DNA from: Magnetococcales bacterium
Lineage (GTDB): Bacteria; Pseudomonadota; Magnetococcia; Magnetococcales; JADFYX01
NCBI GenBank assembly: GCA_015232365.1
Contig: JADFZU010000011.1
Span: 1 to 61,254, forward strand
DNA: 61,254 nt
Direction of reading: 5' to 3'
Shown here: positions 26,151-35,962 of the stretch, in pieces
Layout of the letters: every line of letters starts with the position of its first letter
Position numbering within the stretch: position 1 is the stretch's first letter
Made by a program: the position numbers and the translations under genes
Notes under the pieces: generated by a model
Told to the model about the DNA's origin: nothing
Seen by the model: only the letters and a program-made list of their open reading frames with translations
Databases searched by the model: none

Positions 26151-29100
26151 ATGCACTCTCTCTGTTTTTTCCGGACATTGATTTTTTTACTGTTTGTTAG
26201 CGGCCCCCTCCTCTATCCATCACCACTTCTGGCAGTTGACTCTGTTGGTAAAACGACCATTTTGGCCCCTCTGTGGAAACGGGACAGTTTAACCGTGGCT
26301 ATGGTTAAAGAGAGCCAGGCAGAGATAAAGTCAGAGCTTGAGGCCATAGGAACAGACACCCCAAAAGATGCTATGGTAGGACAGAAAAAAGCTCTTCTAA
26401 AAAGAGAGTTGGAACTCCTTGATGAGCTGGAAAAAATTCTTGAGCGCAACTGGCAGTTGGATGAGAACAATAAAACCAGGAAACAGCGGAAAGCTACCCT
26501 GACAAAAAACCTTAAACTAGAGAGAAGCCGCCCCGCACCATCTAGTCCGAAAAATCCTACACTTGAAGAGTTTGAGACCATAAAAGAGACTCTTGCCCTG
26601 CAAGACAGTACAATAAAAGCCATAACAGAAGAGTTTGGCAACAGCTCAAAACTGCTGCAACAGATCCCACAACATATTTTGACCGCTAAAGAGCAGCTTG
26701 AGAGTGCTAACAGAGCTGCCCAAAAGCTGCTTGAGTTAAAAGAGCCAACTGCCAATATTGAGAAGAGGCTTTTAAAGCACCAGATAGACAACTTTCAACT
26801 TGAAGCCAGAGTCTCTCAAGAACTGATCAATCTATGGGAAAAAGAGCTAGAGGACGAAAAAAATGCTGCCCCTCTAAGAGAGCTGGCAATGGAACTTGCC
26901 CGCTTGCAGTATGAGGCCACCGAGCAGAAGTTCTCTCTTTATCAAGAACAGCTTAAAAACAGTCAAGAGAGAGAGCTTAAAAAAGCCGAGGATCAACTAG
27001 CAAAAAAACAGCATGCTGTGGAGGTGGCCGCCACCCCTCAAGAGTTGGTGTTGGCAACGTGGGAGAGCTACATCGCCCAATTACAGAACAATATTGCCGA
27101 CCTGAAACGGGGAAAAACCAACCTGTTAAGTAGCATTTCAGACCAGGAAAAACAGCTTAATATTGAAAAAGATGATCTTAAAAGCCTGAAAAACCTTGTT
27201 GACCAGGTAGGCTCCAGCGGTCCTGCTGCGGAGATTTTAAAAACTTCGTTTCAACGGGTTGGTCAAAGCCGACAAGAGTTGGCCTCGGTCATAAGCCGGG
27301 AGTTTCATCTACAGCAGAGAAACTACCAAACCAGACGTATAGAGCTAGATAGCCAACTTAGGGGACTACGAGAGAAGTGGGAGGCGGATTTTTCAACTCC
27401 CATGGCAGCATTAAAAGGTAACAAACAGCAGAGTTTTAAACGCCAGGGAACTGCTCTGCTCAATCAGGCCATGACTCTACTGCGAACTGAAAAACATCTT
27501 ATTTTTGACCTTATTACTGAAGGACAAAGATTTCTGCTGTTACCAATAGAGCGAGAAGAGGCTCTCAATGATTTAGAAAGTTTTGTCCTTTCACGGGTCT
27601 TCTGGATTCAAGATGCAACCCCTATTGGGTTGCCAATGCTAAGCCAGTTATTTTCTGAGATAGGCGGGCAGAACCGCAACAACTCTCTTTGGAACTGGTG
27701 GAAAAAGGTGTTATCCATAGAGACAATTTCTGGAGTATTACGTATTTTAAAAAGCTGGACCGCCATTATCTATGGCGGTCTGATATTTTTTGTAGTTCCA
27801 CTCGTACTATACCTGCTTAGAGTACGTCTCTATAAATTTGTCGCAGAACAGAGTCGCCGAGGCAGGGAAGACAAAGAGGATATAGTCAGTCGCCTGCCAA
27901 TTGTTCTAGCTTCGTTGGCTGGCTCACTACTAAACCCGATCTTTTTTCTCCTGGCAGCTCCAATGGTTGCCACACTAGACCTGCCTGTCTCTTTGGGGCC
28001 AATATTAAGCTCCTTTTTGGTCTATGTTGCACTTTTTCTCTTTGTCTGGCTGTTATCAAGCTCGTTTTTTTCCAAACAGGGGGTTGCCGTATCCCTGTTT
28101 GGTGTCTCCCAAGGGGTGGCCCAGCAGTTTTTAACCTCATTCCGCTTGGTATTGATCACCTATCTGGCCTGCATGGTTCCCTGGCTTATTTTTCCTGAAG
28201 AGCCGTTTCTATTTGAAGCCTTTCCCCGCATCGGTTTTCTCGTCTTTGAGGCTGGAGTATTTTTAGCTCTATACAAACTTATCCGTCCCGGCTCGCCACT
28301 TATTAAACAAATTTTTGCCAATAGCCAACTGCCAGATGCAAAACCAAGTCGGCAAGAGAGATATTGGGTTGCAGTCAATCGTATAGCAGGCGTGTTTATG
28401 GTATCGGTTCTGGTTTTAGATGGAGCCGGGTATCACTTTGGTGCAACCTACCTCTCCATAAACGGTTTATGGAGCCTGCTGACAATCTTGCTGTTAGCCA
28501 CGACAAGCCGGGTATCTGCAATCGCAATTCGCACATTCTCTGCCCGTTCAAGAAGACAAAAAGTTAACTTATCAGAGAATAAAGAGGTAACAGAGCATCA
28601 GATCTATATGCTTAAAAACCTATTCCAACTCTGGCAGATAGTCCTTGCCGGTATTGGTTTGTACTTGATAACACAGTTCTGGGGGCTAAACGAGAGTGCC
28701 CTCAAAGCCATCACAGATACCACATTGTTTCAGACCACCAGTGGTGATGGCCAGGTGGTGTTTGTAACCACTGCTGATCTGCTTATCTCAACTACTATAT
28801 TTTTTCTTAGTTTATGGATATTGCGGAATTTAACAGGAATCTATGAGGCGGTTCTATTTCCCTTTGTAAAATTTGACGATGGTCTGCGTTATGCAGTTAT
28901 AACAATCTCCCGTTATCTAGTTTTTATAATATGTGCAGTCTGGATCACCTCAGTTTTACAGGTTGATCTCAGCAAGGTTGGCTGGGTTGTGGCTGCTATG
29001 AGTGTGGGCTTGGGCTTTGGCCTGCAAGAGATTGTCGCCAACTTTGTCAGTGGTATAATCTTGCTGATTGAACGGCCTATAAGAGTTGGAGACATGGTGA

Positions 29101-29582
29101 GCATCGGTACGGAGAATTACGGTCAGGTTACCCAGGTAAATATTCGCTCGACAACTATTTTAAACCGGGACCGTTTAGAGGTTTTGGTCCCCAATAAAGA
29201 TTTGATCTCCAAAGAGGTGATTAACTGGACCTTGAGTGATTCGGTAATCAGGCAAAAACTCAATATAGGTGTGGCTTACGGTAGTGATGTGGAGAAAGTT
29301 CGAAGTATATTGCTCTCCATAGCCGCAGCCGACCCGGATATTTTGGCAGATCCACCATCAAAAGCACTTTTTCTCAACCATGGTGACAGCTCTCTTGATT
29401 TTGAAATCAGGTTTTTTCTCAACGACCCACTATTAAGACGGGTAGTAGCCGACCGACTGAACACCGCCATAAACCGTGAGTTTGCCATTCATAACATTGA
29501 GATTCCATTCCCGCAAAGGGATCTGCACATCATCCCCAGAGAGGCTGAAAAAACAGAACTTGCTACAAAACATACTATATAG
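26151..29582 (+). CDS. Large MscS-family mechanosensitive channel (MscK/MscM-like)
   Basis: 1143-residue membrane protein. Signal peptide (1-29), then a 450-residue periplasmic coiled-coil region rich in Glu/Lys/Leu (residues 40-490), then about 11 membrane segments. The C-terminal MscS core (from about 930) carries the pore-lining GWVVAAMSVGLGFGLQEIVANFVSGI and the beta-domain segment PIRVGDMVSI, followed by VLVPNKDLISKEVINWTLSD. This layout matches MscK/MscM (YjeP), which open under osmotic downshock; the size is close to both. It overlaps the 3' end of the convergent metal exporter by 8 bp. Confidence 0.9.
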   Translation: MHSLCFFRTLIFLLFVSGPLLYPSPLLAVDSVGKTTILAPLWKRDSLTVAMVKESQAEIKSELEAIGTDTPKDAMVGQKKALLKRELELLDELEKILERNWQLDENNKTRKQRKATLTKNLKLERSRPAPSSPKNPTLEEFETIKETLALQDSTIKAITEEFGNSSKLLQQIPQHILTAKEQLESANRAAQKLLELKEPTANIEKRLLKHQIDNFQLEARVSQELINLWEKELEDEKNAAPLRELAMELARLQYEATEQKFSLYQEQLKNSQERELKKAEDQLAKKQHAVEVAATPQELVLATWESYIAQLQNNIADLKRGKTNLLSSISDQEKQLNIEKDDLKSLKNLVDQVGSSGPAAEILKTSFQRVGQSRQELASVISREFHLQQRNYQTRRIELDSQLRGLREKWEADFSTPMAALKGNKQQSFKRQGTALLNQAMTLLRTEKHLIFDLITEGQRFLLLPIEREEALNDLESFVLSRVFWIQDATPIGLPMLSQLFSEIGGQNRNNSLWNWWKKVLSIETISGVLRILKSWTAIIYGGLIFFVVPLVLYLLRVRLYKFVAEQSRRGREDKEDIVSRLPIVLASLAGSLLNPIFFLLAAPMVATLDLPVSLGPILSSFLVYVALFLFVWLLSSSFFSKQGVAVSLFGVSQGVAQQFLTSFRLVLITYLACMVPWLIFPEEPFLFEAFPRIGFLVFEAGVFLALYKLIRPGSPLIKQIFANSQLPDAKPSRQERYWVAVNRIAGVFMVSVLVLDGAGYHFGATYLSINGLWSLLTILLLATTSRVSAIAIRTFSARSRRQKVNLSENKEVTEHQIYMLKNLFQLWQIVLAGIGLYLITQFWGLNESALKAITDTTLFQTTSGDGQVVFVTTADLLISTTIFFLSLWILRNLTGIYEAVLFPFVKFDDGLRYAVITISRYLVFIICAVWITSVLQVDLSKVGWVVAAMSVGLGFGLQEIVANFVSGIILLIERPIRVGDMVSIGTENYGQVTQVNIRSTTILNRDRLEVLVPNKDLISKEVINWTLSDSVIRQKLNIGVAYGSDVEKVRSILLSIAAADPDILADPPSKALFLNHGDSSLDFEIRFFLNDPLLRRVVADRLNTAINREFAIHNIEIPFPQRDLHIIPREAEKTELATKHTI

Positions 29583-30594
29583 TCAAACAGCTTTCACCCT
29601 CACAGCTATTCACCTCTATAGTGATATGGGATAGCCCCTTTATACCGTTTAGCAGATGTTTGTAATGTTCCGGCTTCTGAGGGGTGTGGGTTGCCAGGGA
29701 GATAATTGCAGCGTGGTGTTTTGCCCCAATCCGCCAGATGTGCAGATCGGTTATCCGGTTGTCGGCATCGGCTTCTATAGTAGTTTTAATAGTGTTGACC
29801 ATCTTTTCTCCAGGGACGTTATCCAACAGAACAACGCTGGTCTCTTTTAGTAGCATAAACGACCATCTAGAGATAACAATAGCCCCAACCACACCCATGG
29901 CAGCATCCATCCAGACCAGACCGAAAGATTTACCAAAGAGCAGTGCAACAATAGCCAAAACCGAGGTTAGTGCATCAGCCAGCACATGCATGTAAGCTGC
30001 ACGAAGGTTTTGGTCATGGTGTGATTTTTCACCCTTTTTAGAGTCATGAGCAGCATGGTGGTGGTGATGTTCGTCAGCATGGGAGTGGCCGTGATCGTGA
30101 CCATGACTATGACTATGACCGTGACCATGACCGTGTTCATGACTACCCTGAAGCAGCCACGCACTGGCAAGGTTAACTATAAGACCGATAACCGCAACTG
30201 TAATGGCTTCGTTGTAGTGAATTTTTTCCGGGGCAAAAAAGCGTTGGATAGAGTCGGCACCAATCATTAAAGCTACCACCCCAAGGGAGACAGCACTAGC
30301 AAAACCACCAAGTGAGTTAACCTTGCCGGTACCAAAGCTGAATTTGGGATTGAAAGCATGTTTTTTGGTGTAGCGGTAGGTAAAAAGAGCGATACTTAAA
30401 GCGGCAACATGGGTACCCATATGCCAACCGTCTGCCAAAAGAGCCATGGAGCCGTAGAGTGTCCCGGCAATGATCTCTACAACCATCATGACAGCGGTTA
30501 AAACAACAACCCAGAAGGTCCGTCTTTCGCTATCGGAAGCCTCCATATGAAAAAGATGATCATGCTGCCAACGGTCCAAGGTATGAATATGCAT
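29575..30594 (-). CDS. Cation diffusion facilitator, DmeF-like Co/Ni exporter
   Basis: 339 residues from ATG 30594, chosen because DmeF proteins start MHxHxLxxWxHDH; an in-frame ATG at 30639 is 15 codons earlier. Six membrane helices with metal sites ADGWHMGTHV and HVLADALTSVLA. A very His-rich cytoplasmic loop (about residues 147-187, repeated HGHGHSHSHG and HHHHH) should bind or sense metal. The C-terminal domain ends in a Cys-containing NSCEGESCLTI. DmeF members export Co2+ or Ni2+; specificity is not proven here. A perfect inverted repeat lies just upstream (separate entry). Confidence 0.87.
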   Translation of the reverse strand: MHIHTLDRWQHDHLFHMEASDSERRTFWVVVLTAVMMVVEIIAGTLYGSMALLADGWHMGTHVAALSIALFTYRYTKKHAFNPKFSFGTGKVNSLGGFASAVSLGVVALMIGADSIQRFFAPEKIHYNEAITVAVIGLIVNLASAWLLQGSHEHGHGHGHSHSHGHDHGHSHADEHHHHHAAHDSKKGEKSHHDQNLRAAYMHVLADALTSVLAIVALLFGKSFGLVWMDAAMGVVGAIVISRWSFMLLKETSVVLLDNVPGEKMVNTIKTTIEADADNRITDLHIWRIGAKHHAAIISLATHTPQKPEHYKHLLNGIKGLSHITIEVNSCEGESCLTI

Positions 30595-30654
30595 GGGAAT
30601 TTTTAAACTCTTTAAAAATTGCTGGTTATGGTTAACCATTGGTAAATAAGATTC

Positions 30655-30676
30655 ATTCTCATTTTAGATTGAGAAT
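30655..30676. promoter_or_regulatory. Inverted repeat operator upstream of the metal exporter
   Basis: ATTCTCA-8 bp-TGAGAAT, perfect 7-bp half-sites, 61 bp upstream of the chosen exporter start and embedded in AT-rich DNA. The half-site resembles Fur-family boxes, so a metal regulator (Fur/Zur/DmeR-like) is a reasonable guess. No regulator gene adjoins it. Confidence 0.45.
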
Positions 30677-30711
30677 CCATCTGACTCAAGGAAAAAGCCA
30701 CTTTTTAGCAA

Positions 30712-32550
30712 TCACACCCGGGAAAAAACCGTATGGTCTTTGTACATCTCCTCTACCTGGCTGGAAAAATAGTCTAGTATCCTACCCCTTCTTGGTTTCA
30801 GGGTTGGGGTTATTAGCCCGTTTTCTATGGTCCATGGCTCTAGTACCGGACAGACCATGCGTACTTTGGCAAAACCTGGGAATTTTTTTAAGAGCTTTTC
30901 TATTCTTGCCAAAAGAATCTGCTCTAGTTTCTGGTACTCCAGGCTACCGGGGAGGTTTGGTGTATTGGGGGCTAGATGGTGTTTTTCTGCTAGCTCTAAC
31001 CATCTGTCCCGGTCCAATACAGTTATGGCCGATAGATATGGGGCGTTCTCACCTACTATTAAAACCTGCTGGAAAAGAGGGTCCATAATAATGGATGCCT
31101 CCATATCTGACGGAGGAATTTTTTTACCGTTGGAGAGGACTATTATCTCTTTTAATCGCCCGGTTATGGAGATATGGTGATGTTCTATCTTGGCTTGATC
31201 ACCAGTGTGGAGCCAGCCGTTTGTATCAATCACCTCGTTGGTAGCATCAGAGTTGTTCCAATAGCCCATCATCACCGTATTGCCTCTGACCAGCAGCTCG
31301 CCATTTCTGTCAATTTTGGTCTCAACTCCCGGCAGAGGCCGGCCTACAGTCTCCGGGCTGTTCTCCTCCAGTGGGTTTACACTTATCACCGGTGATGATT
31401 CAGTAAGGCCGTAACCTTGAATTATTGGAATATCCAGACCGATAAAAAACTCGGCAACCTCTGGTGAGAGATGAGCACCACCACAAACTGCGGTACGAAG
31501 CCGCCCCCCAAGTTTTTCCCTAACCTTGCTCGCCACCAAACGGTCCAACAGTGGCCAAAGCATTAGTGATATTTTCCATTTGCTACGGCCTTGCAGAAAT
31601 TCAAACCTCTGCCAGCCTACGCTTTTGGTTAGCAGAAAAAGCATCCGTACTATGGGTGATGCTGATTGTAGTTTGTCCCTGATTTGCAGCAAAATTCGCT
31701 CATAAATACGGGGAACCGAGATTAACAAAGTTGGTTTTATAGTGATTAAATCTTCTGGCAAATCAGCAATAGAACGGGCAAAAGCTACCATGGAGCCTGA
31801 CATCATTGGTAGGTAATAGCCAGCCATCCGCTCCAAGGCATGAGAAAGGGGTAGAAAAGAGAGAAACAGATCTTCACGGAAAACCGGCATTAAACGCAGG
31901 GAGCTATAGGCGTTGGAAAGAATATTTTTATGGCTTAACATAACCCCTTTTGGCGGGCCTGTGGTCCCAGATGTATATATAATGGTAGCCAGCTTTTTTG
32001 GATCACCATCGCCAAAAAATAGAGCATCGCCACTCTCAGGTAGCCATATCGATGCAGGCATGAAAATCCCCCCTGGCCCCCGGCTGTTTTCAGGGCAGTC
32101 CGCCAGACAAACCACCCTCTGCAAATCCGGTATCTGGGCTTTTTTTACCGCTATCTGTCGCCAGGTTTCCGCCTCTTTAAGTAGAAGAAACTTAGCCCCT
32201 GAATCTTTAAGAATATGGATAATATTCTCTGGATTATCATTGACAAACAGCGGCACGACAACCAGTCCCAACCCCATGGCTGCCTGGTCAAAAGCTACCC
32301 AGTTTGGGCTATTATCAAGAAGAATAGCCACCCGGTCGCCAGGGCGGAACCCCTCATTTTTAAGTGCTTTCTGCCAACGTCCAGCAAGCAGCTTCATCTC
32401 CAGCCAGCTTAAAGACTCCCAACCTTTGCTGCTATAATTATAATATTTATAAGCACAGCTAAATGGTGACTCTCTAGTGCGCTCCCTGAACAGGTCGCAC
32501 AAAGTGCTTACTCGCCATGGTGGCGTTATTGCGAACGTGTGATTTTTCAT
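30712..32550 (-). CDS. fadD: Long-chain acyl-CoA synthetase (AMP-forming)
   Basis: 612-residue adenylate-forming enzyme that activates fatty acids to acyl-CoA. P-loop YTSGTTGPPKGVMLSH, then QGYGLTESSPV (adenine motif), the GxLHTGDQ motif as NGWLHTGDQ and LSNGKKIPP (the C-terminal domain hinge and FACS signature) are all visible. It is closest to FadD15-like long-chain ligases, judged by the DVF-less N-terminus and WxxxF pattern. Start has a strong GGAGAGAGG site; its first 77 bp overlap the end of fadJ in another frame. It is the last gene of the beta-oxidation block. Symbol by function only. Confidence 0.88.
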   Translation of the reverse strand: MKNHTFAITPPWRVSTLCDLFRERTRESPFSCAYKYYNYSSKGWESLSWLEMKLLAGRWQKALKNEGFRPGDRVAILLDNSPNWVAFDQAAMGLGLVVVPLFVNDNPENIIHILKDSGAKFLLLKEAETWRQIAVKKAQIPDLQRVVCLADCPENSRGPGGIFMPASIWLPESGDALFFGDGDPKKLATIIYTSGTTGPPKGVMLSHKNILSNAYSSLRLMPVFREDLFLSFLPLSHALERMAGYYLPMMSGSMVAFARSIADLPEDLITIKPTLLISVPRIYERILLQIRDKLQSASPIVRMLFLLTKSVGWQRFEFLQGRSKWKISLMLWPLLDRLVASKVREKLGGRLRTAVCGGAHLSPEVAEFFIGLDIPIIQGYGLTESSPVISVNPLEENSPETVGRPLPGVETKIDRNGELLVRGNTVMMGYWNNSDATNEVIDTNGWLHTGDQAKIEHHHISITGRLKEIIVLSNGKKIPPSDMEASIIMDPLFQQVLIVGENAPYLSAITVLDRDRWLELAEKHHLAPNTPNLPGSLEYQKLEQILLARIEKLLKKFPGFAKVRMVCPVLEPWTIENGLITPTLKPRRGRILDYFSSQVEEMYKDHTVFSRV

Positions 32551-34642
32551 TACCTCTCTCCTCTAAACTGTTTACAACAGGAAGATCCAAGGTTTTCCAA
32601 CCAGGGTGGGGAGCAAACCGTTCTCCATAGTTTTTTTGCAGTCTTGTTAGGATTGCAACCCATGTATCTGCACCATCTTGAGCAATATATTTAAGAGGAC
32701 CACCCCGGAATGGAGCAAATCCGGTTCCGTAGACTACCCCTGTATCTAGCAGTTCCATATCTTCAACTATCCCCTCACTCCAACAAGCAACAGTCTCGTT
32801 TAATAGAGCAGCAAACATCCGCTCGGCTCCATCAAGAGGCATATGAAACTTGGATTTGGTCCGGGAACTGCCCTGCCTCCCTTTCTCATAACGATAAAAA
32901 CCCTTACCAGTTTTTTTACCAAGATTGCCTTGCTCTACCATGGTTTTAAGCAGTTCTGGAACCGGGTTGTTTCCTGATTTATCTAAAATTTTAGCGACTG
33001 ATAGACAGATATCCAGACCAACCACATCTATCAGGGTAATTGGCCCCATTGGCATACCGAAATCCCTCGCAGCCCTATCCACAGCTTCCGGTGCGGTTCC
33101 TTCTGCCACCAGTTTAATACCCTCAAAAAGATAGGGCATTAAGATCCGGTTGATTAAAAATCCTGGACAACTTTGCACCGGAAGTGGTGAGCGACCAATT
33201 GTCGTAGCAAAACAGCAACCAGCCTTTACCGTCTCTGCACTGGTCTGTTTGCCAACAACAATCTCAACCAACGGCATCTTTGCTACCGGGTTGAAAAAGT
33301 GAATTCCGACAAACCTACCGGGATTTTTCAGTGCTGTTGCAATGTCCCCCAAGCGGATGCTTGAGGTGTTGGTGGCAAGAATCGCCCCTGGTTTCAACCT
33401 TGGCTCCAAGGTTGTCAGCAGTTTTTGTTTGGCCTCAAGATTCTCAAAAATAGCCTCAAGAACGACATCTGCCTTCTCAACCCCATCACCAGACATATCA
33501 GGGATCAACCGGTCCATAGCCTCCTGTATTTGCAACTGGTCTCTGGTTTTTTTACCAAATAGCTTTATAGCCCGTTGCAGGGTGTTGGCAATCATCATCT
33601 CATTGTTGTCTTGCAAGGATACGGTCATGCCATTCCAGGCACACCAGGCAGCGATGTCCCCTCCCATAACCCCGGCTCCGACCACATGAATCCGCTTTGG
33701 TTTGACACCACTATCTTTGCCCATCCCCTTCATCCTCTCGCCTTGAAGGTAGAGACCGATAAGATTTTGAGCACAGCTACCCATAAACAGGTTGGCAATG
33801 GAGTCTATCTCCTGGTCAAGCTGCTCCCATGGCTCTATAAACTCCCGGTCCTGCCACATTTCCAACACAGCGTGAGGGGCTGGATAGTTGCTCTCTGGAG
33901 CCTTTTTCTCAAGTTGCCTTTTCATTAAAAAACCAACTGTTGAACGGATTATGGGCAGCCCGACAATATGCTGGATAAAAGTCGCTGTTTGGGGGGTAGG
34001 TTTTTTTGCCAACAGGGTTGTGATGGTTCTATTCATCTGCCTGGCAGGAACAACCCAATCAACCAGACCGATTTTTTTTGCCTGTTTTGCATTTATGGCT
34101 CTGCCGGTTAAAATCAGATCCAGTGCGGTCAAGTCACCAACCAGCCGTGGCAGCCGGACAGTACCACCAAACCCTGGATGAATTCCCAACTTAACCTCAG
34201 GCAGACCAAGCTTTGTGCCGGGGTCATCATCTGCCACCCGGTAGGTACAGCAAAGGGCCAGTTCCAGACCACCACCCAGACAAAAGCCGCTTATTTTAGC
34301 GACAGTTGGAAAATCCAACTCCTCGATACCGATAAATAACGGCTTGACCTCACGAATCCGGTTTCGAGCCTGGGCAACAGTTTTAAACTTGATAAACTCC
34401 TTGATGTCTGCCCCGGCGATAAAACCACTCTTTTTACCTGAGCAGAAAACCCCTCCAGATGGCCTGGCTTTAGCCAGCACAGGCAGGAGATCTCTCAACT
34501 CATTCAAAACCTCAGTGCTTAAAATATTCGCCGAACTATCAACGACATCAAGAGTGATCCAGGCTACATTGCCCTCATCAATATCAACCCGCCAGTGGCG
34601 GCCTTGGTACGGGGTGCTAGCCATATAAATTTGATTAGACAT
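32474..34642 (-). CDS. fadJ: Fatty-oxidation multifunctional alpha subunit
   Basis: 722-residue bifunctional protein. Enoyl-CoA hydratase domain (about 1-200) with oxyanion loops SGFIAGADIKEF and GFCLGGGLELALCC, then a 3-hydroxyacyl-CoA dehydrogenase NAD domain from about 320 (VVGAGVMGGDIAAWC) and the catalytic HFFNPVAKMPLVEIV. A C-terminal dehydrogenase repeat follows. Enoyl-CoA is hydrated and then oxidised to 3-ketoacyl-CoA. It partners FadI, encoded 12 bp upstream. The last 25 residues are unusual (a basic tail coded in the overlap with fadD) and may be an extension created by loss of an earlier stop. Confidence 0.93.
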   Translation of the reverse strand: MSNQIYMASTPYQGRHWRVDIDEGNVAWITLDVVDSSANILSTEVLNELRDLLPVLAKARPSGGVFCSGKKSGFIAGADIKEFIKFKTVAQARNRIREVKPLFIGIEELDFPTVAKISGFCLGGGLELALCCTYRVADDDPGTKLGLPEVKLGIHPGFGGTVRLPRLVGDLTALDLILTGRAINAKQAKKIGLVDWVVPARQMNRTITTLLAKKPTPQTATFIQHIVGLPIIRSTVGFLMKRQLEKKAPESNYPAPHAVLEMWQDREFIEPWEQLDQEIDSIANLFMGSCAQNLIGLYLQGERMKGMGKDSGVKPKRIHVVGAGVMGGDIAAWCAWNGMTVSLQDNNEMMIANTLQRAIKLFGKKTRDQLQIQEAMDRLIPDMSGDGVEKADVVLEAIFENLEAKQKLLTTLEPRLKPGAILATNTSSIRLGDIATALKNPGRFVGIHFFNPVAKMPLVEIVVGKQTSAETVKAGCCFATTIGRSPLPVQSCPGFLINRILMPYLFEGIKLVAEGTAPEAVDRAARDFGMPMGPITLIDVVGLDICLSVAKILDKSGNNPVPELLKTMVEQGNLGKKTGKGFYRYEKGRQGSSRTKSKFHMPLDGAERMFAALLNETVACWSEGIVEDMELLDTGVVYGTGFAPFRGGPLKYIAQDGADTWVAILTRLQKNYGERFAPHPGWKTLDLPVVNSLEERGNEKSHVRNNATMASKHFVRPVQGAH

Positions 34643-34654
34643 GGTTATTCTCCT

Positions 34655-35962
34655 TCAAACCGCTTCTGCCAACATAGCTCCACCCTGGCCGCCACCAATA
34701 CATAGAGCAGCGACCCCACGTTTGGTTTTGGTACGGTGCAGCAGATGGAGCATATGTAGAACAATCCTTGCACCACTAGCTCCTACCGGATGGCCAATAC
34801 TGATAGCTCCGCCATCGACATTAAGCCTCTCATGGTCAATTTTACCCCAGGGTTTATCCCTGCCATTCAGCTCATTTTCACAGTAACTGCGGCTATCAAG
34901 AGCCTCGGTACAGGCGATAACCTGAGCGGCAAATGCTTCGTTTATCTCCCAATAGTCCACACTATCAAATGGCAGTTCATACTCATTAAGCAGGCTGTTT
35001 ATGGCGTGAACCGGCCCCAACCCCATCTGTTCCGGTTTTATTCCTGCCCAAGATGCTGGAGTTATCTTCCCTAACGGGGTTAGATTCCAGCGTTCAACTG
35101 TCTCAGCATTAGCCAGCAGCAGCCAGCAGGCTCCATCGGTAACCTGAGCACTATTGCCTGCGGTTACCATGCCGGTGGGACGGTCAAACACCGGTTTTAG
35201 TTTTGCCAGTTTTTCCATATTACTATTTGGATGTAGACCTTGATCCTGGTTGATAACCGAACCATCTGGGCTGAAAAGCGGGGTTATTTCACCATTAAAG
35301 AGTTGCTCTTTCTGGGCCTTTGCCAAGCGGTTTTGACTTCTTAAAGCGTATCTGTCCATGGCTTGGCGATCAATTGCAAACTCATATGCCAACTCTTCGG
35401 CTGTCTGGCCCATGGATAGTCCAGTACTAGGATCGGTCAACCCTTTCAACAGGGTGATTACCGGACGCAAATCCTTGAGTGACAACCTACCCAAGCTACG
35501 GATTTTATCTTTCAGGCTTTTTGCCTTCAACCATCCCGCAAACCACTCCACCAACTTGGGCCGCCACTGGAGTGGGGCACGGCTCATGGCCTCCACCCCT
35601 CCGGCAAGAATCAACCCGGCATGTCCACCTTGGATATTACGCACAGCCGTATCAAGAGCCTGCATCCCGGAGGCACAGTTACGCTGCACCGTCCAGGCTG
35701 GGGTTTTTATATCGCAACCCAGACGCAGACTGGCAACACGGGCAATATTAACTTCGTCCGAGGCAGGAATTACACAGCCTAGAATGACCTCCTCAATTGC
35801 GTCTGCCTCGAATGGCTGCCGTAACAACAGAGGTCGTCCGGCAGCTACAGCTAGATCGGCGGCACTAAATGGGTTGGCCCGGCCTCTGGTGGTAAGAAAA
35901 GGGGTGCGGCAACCATCAACGACATAAACCGGACTCTGTTTTGACTTCGCTCTGTTATTCAT
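34655..35962 (-). CDS. fadI: Acetyl-CoA acyltransferase (beta-ketothiolase)
   Basis: 435-residue thiolase completing beta-oxidation by cleaving 3-ketoacyl-CoA with CoA. Nucleophile C96 in QRNCASGM, His in NEAFAAQV context, H391 in GHPVGASG and proton donor C421 in CIGGGQGGA are all present. Size fits the long FadI/FadA2 type. The start codon overlaps the stop of fadE by 4 bp (ATGA), with GGAGGATG upstream. Partner of the multifunctional fadJ protein. Confidence 0.94.
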   Translation of the reverse strand: MNNRAKSKQSPVYVVDGCRTPFLTTRGRANPFSAADLAVAAGRPLLLRQPFEADAIEEVILGCVIPASDEVNIARVASLRLGCDIKTPAWTVQRNCASGMQALDTAVRNIQGGHAGLILAGGVEAMSRAPLQWRPKLVEWFAGWLKAKSLKDKIRSLGRLSLKDLRPVITLLKGLTDPSTGLSMGQTAEELAYEFAIDRQAMDRYALRSQNRLAKAQKEQLFNGEITPLFSPDGSVINQDQGLHPNSNMEKLAKLKPVFDRPTGMVTAGNSAQVTDGACWLLLANAETVERWNLTPLGKITPASWAGIKPEQMGLGPVHAINSLLNEYELPFDSVDYWEINEAFAAQVIACTEALDSRSYCENELNGRDKPWGKIDHERLNVDGGAISIGHPVGASGARIVLHMLHLLHRTKTKRGVAALCIGGGQGGAMLAEAV

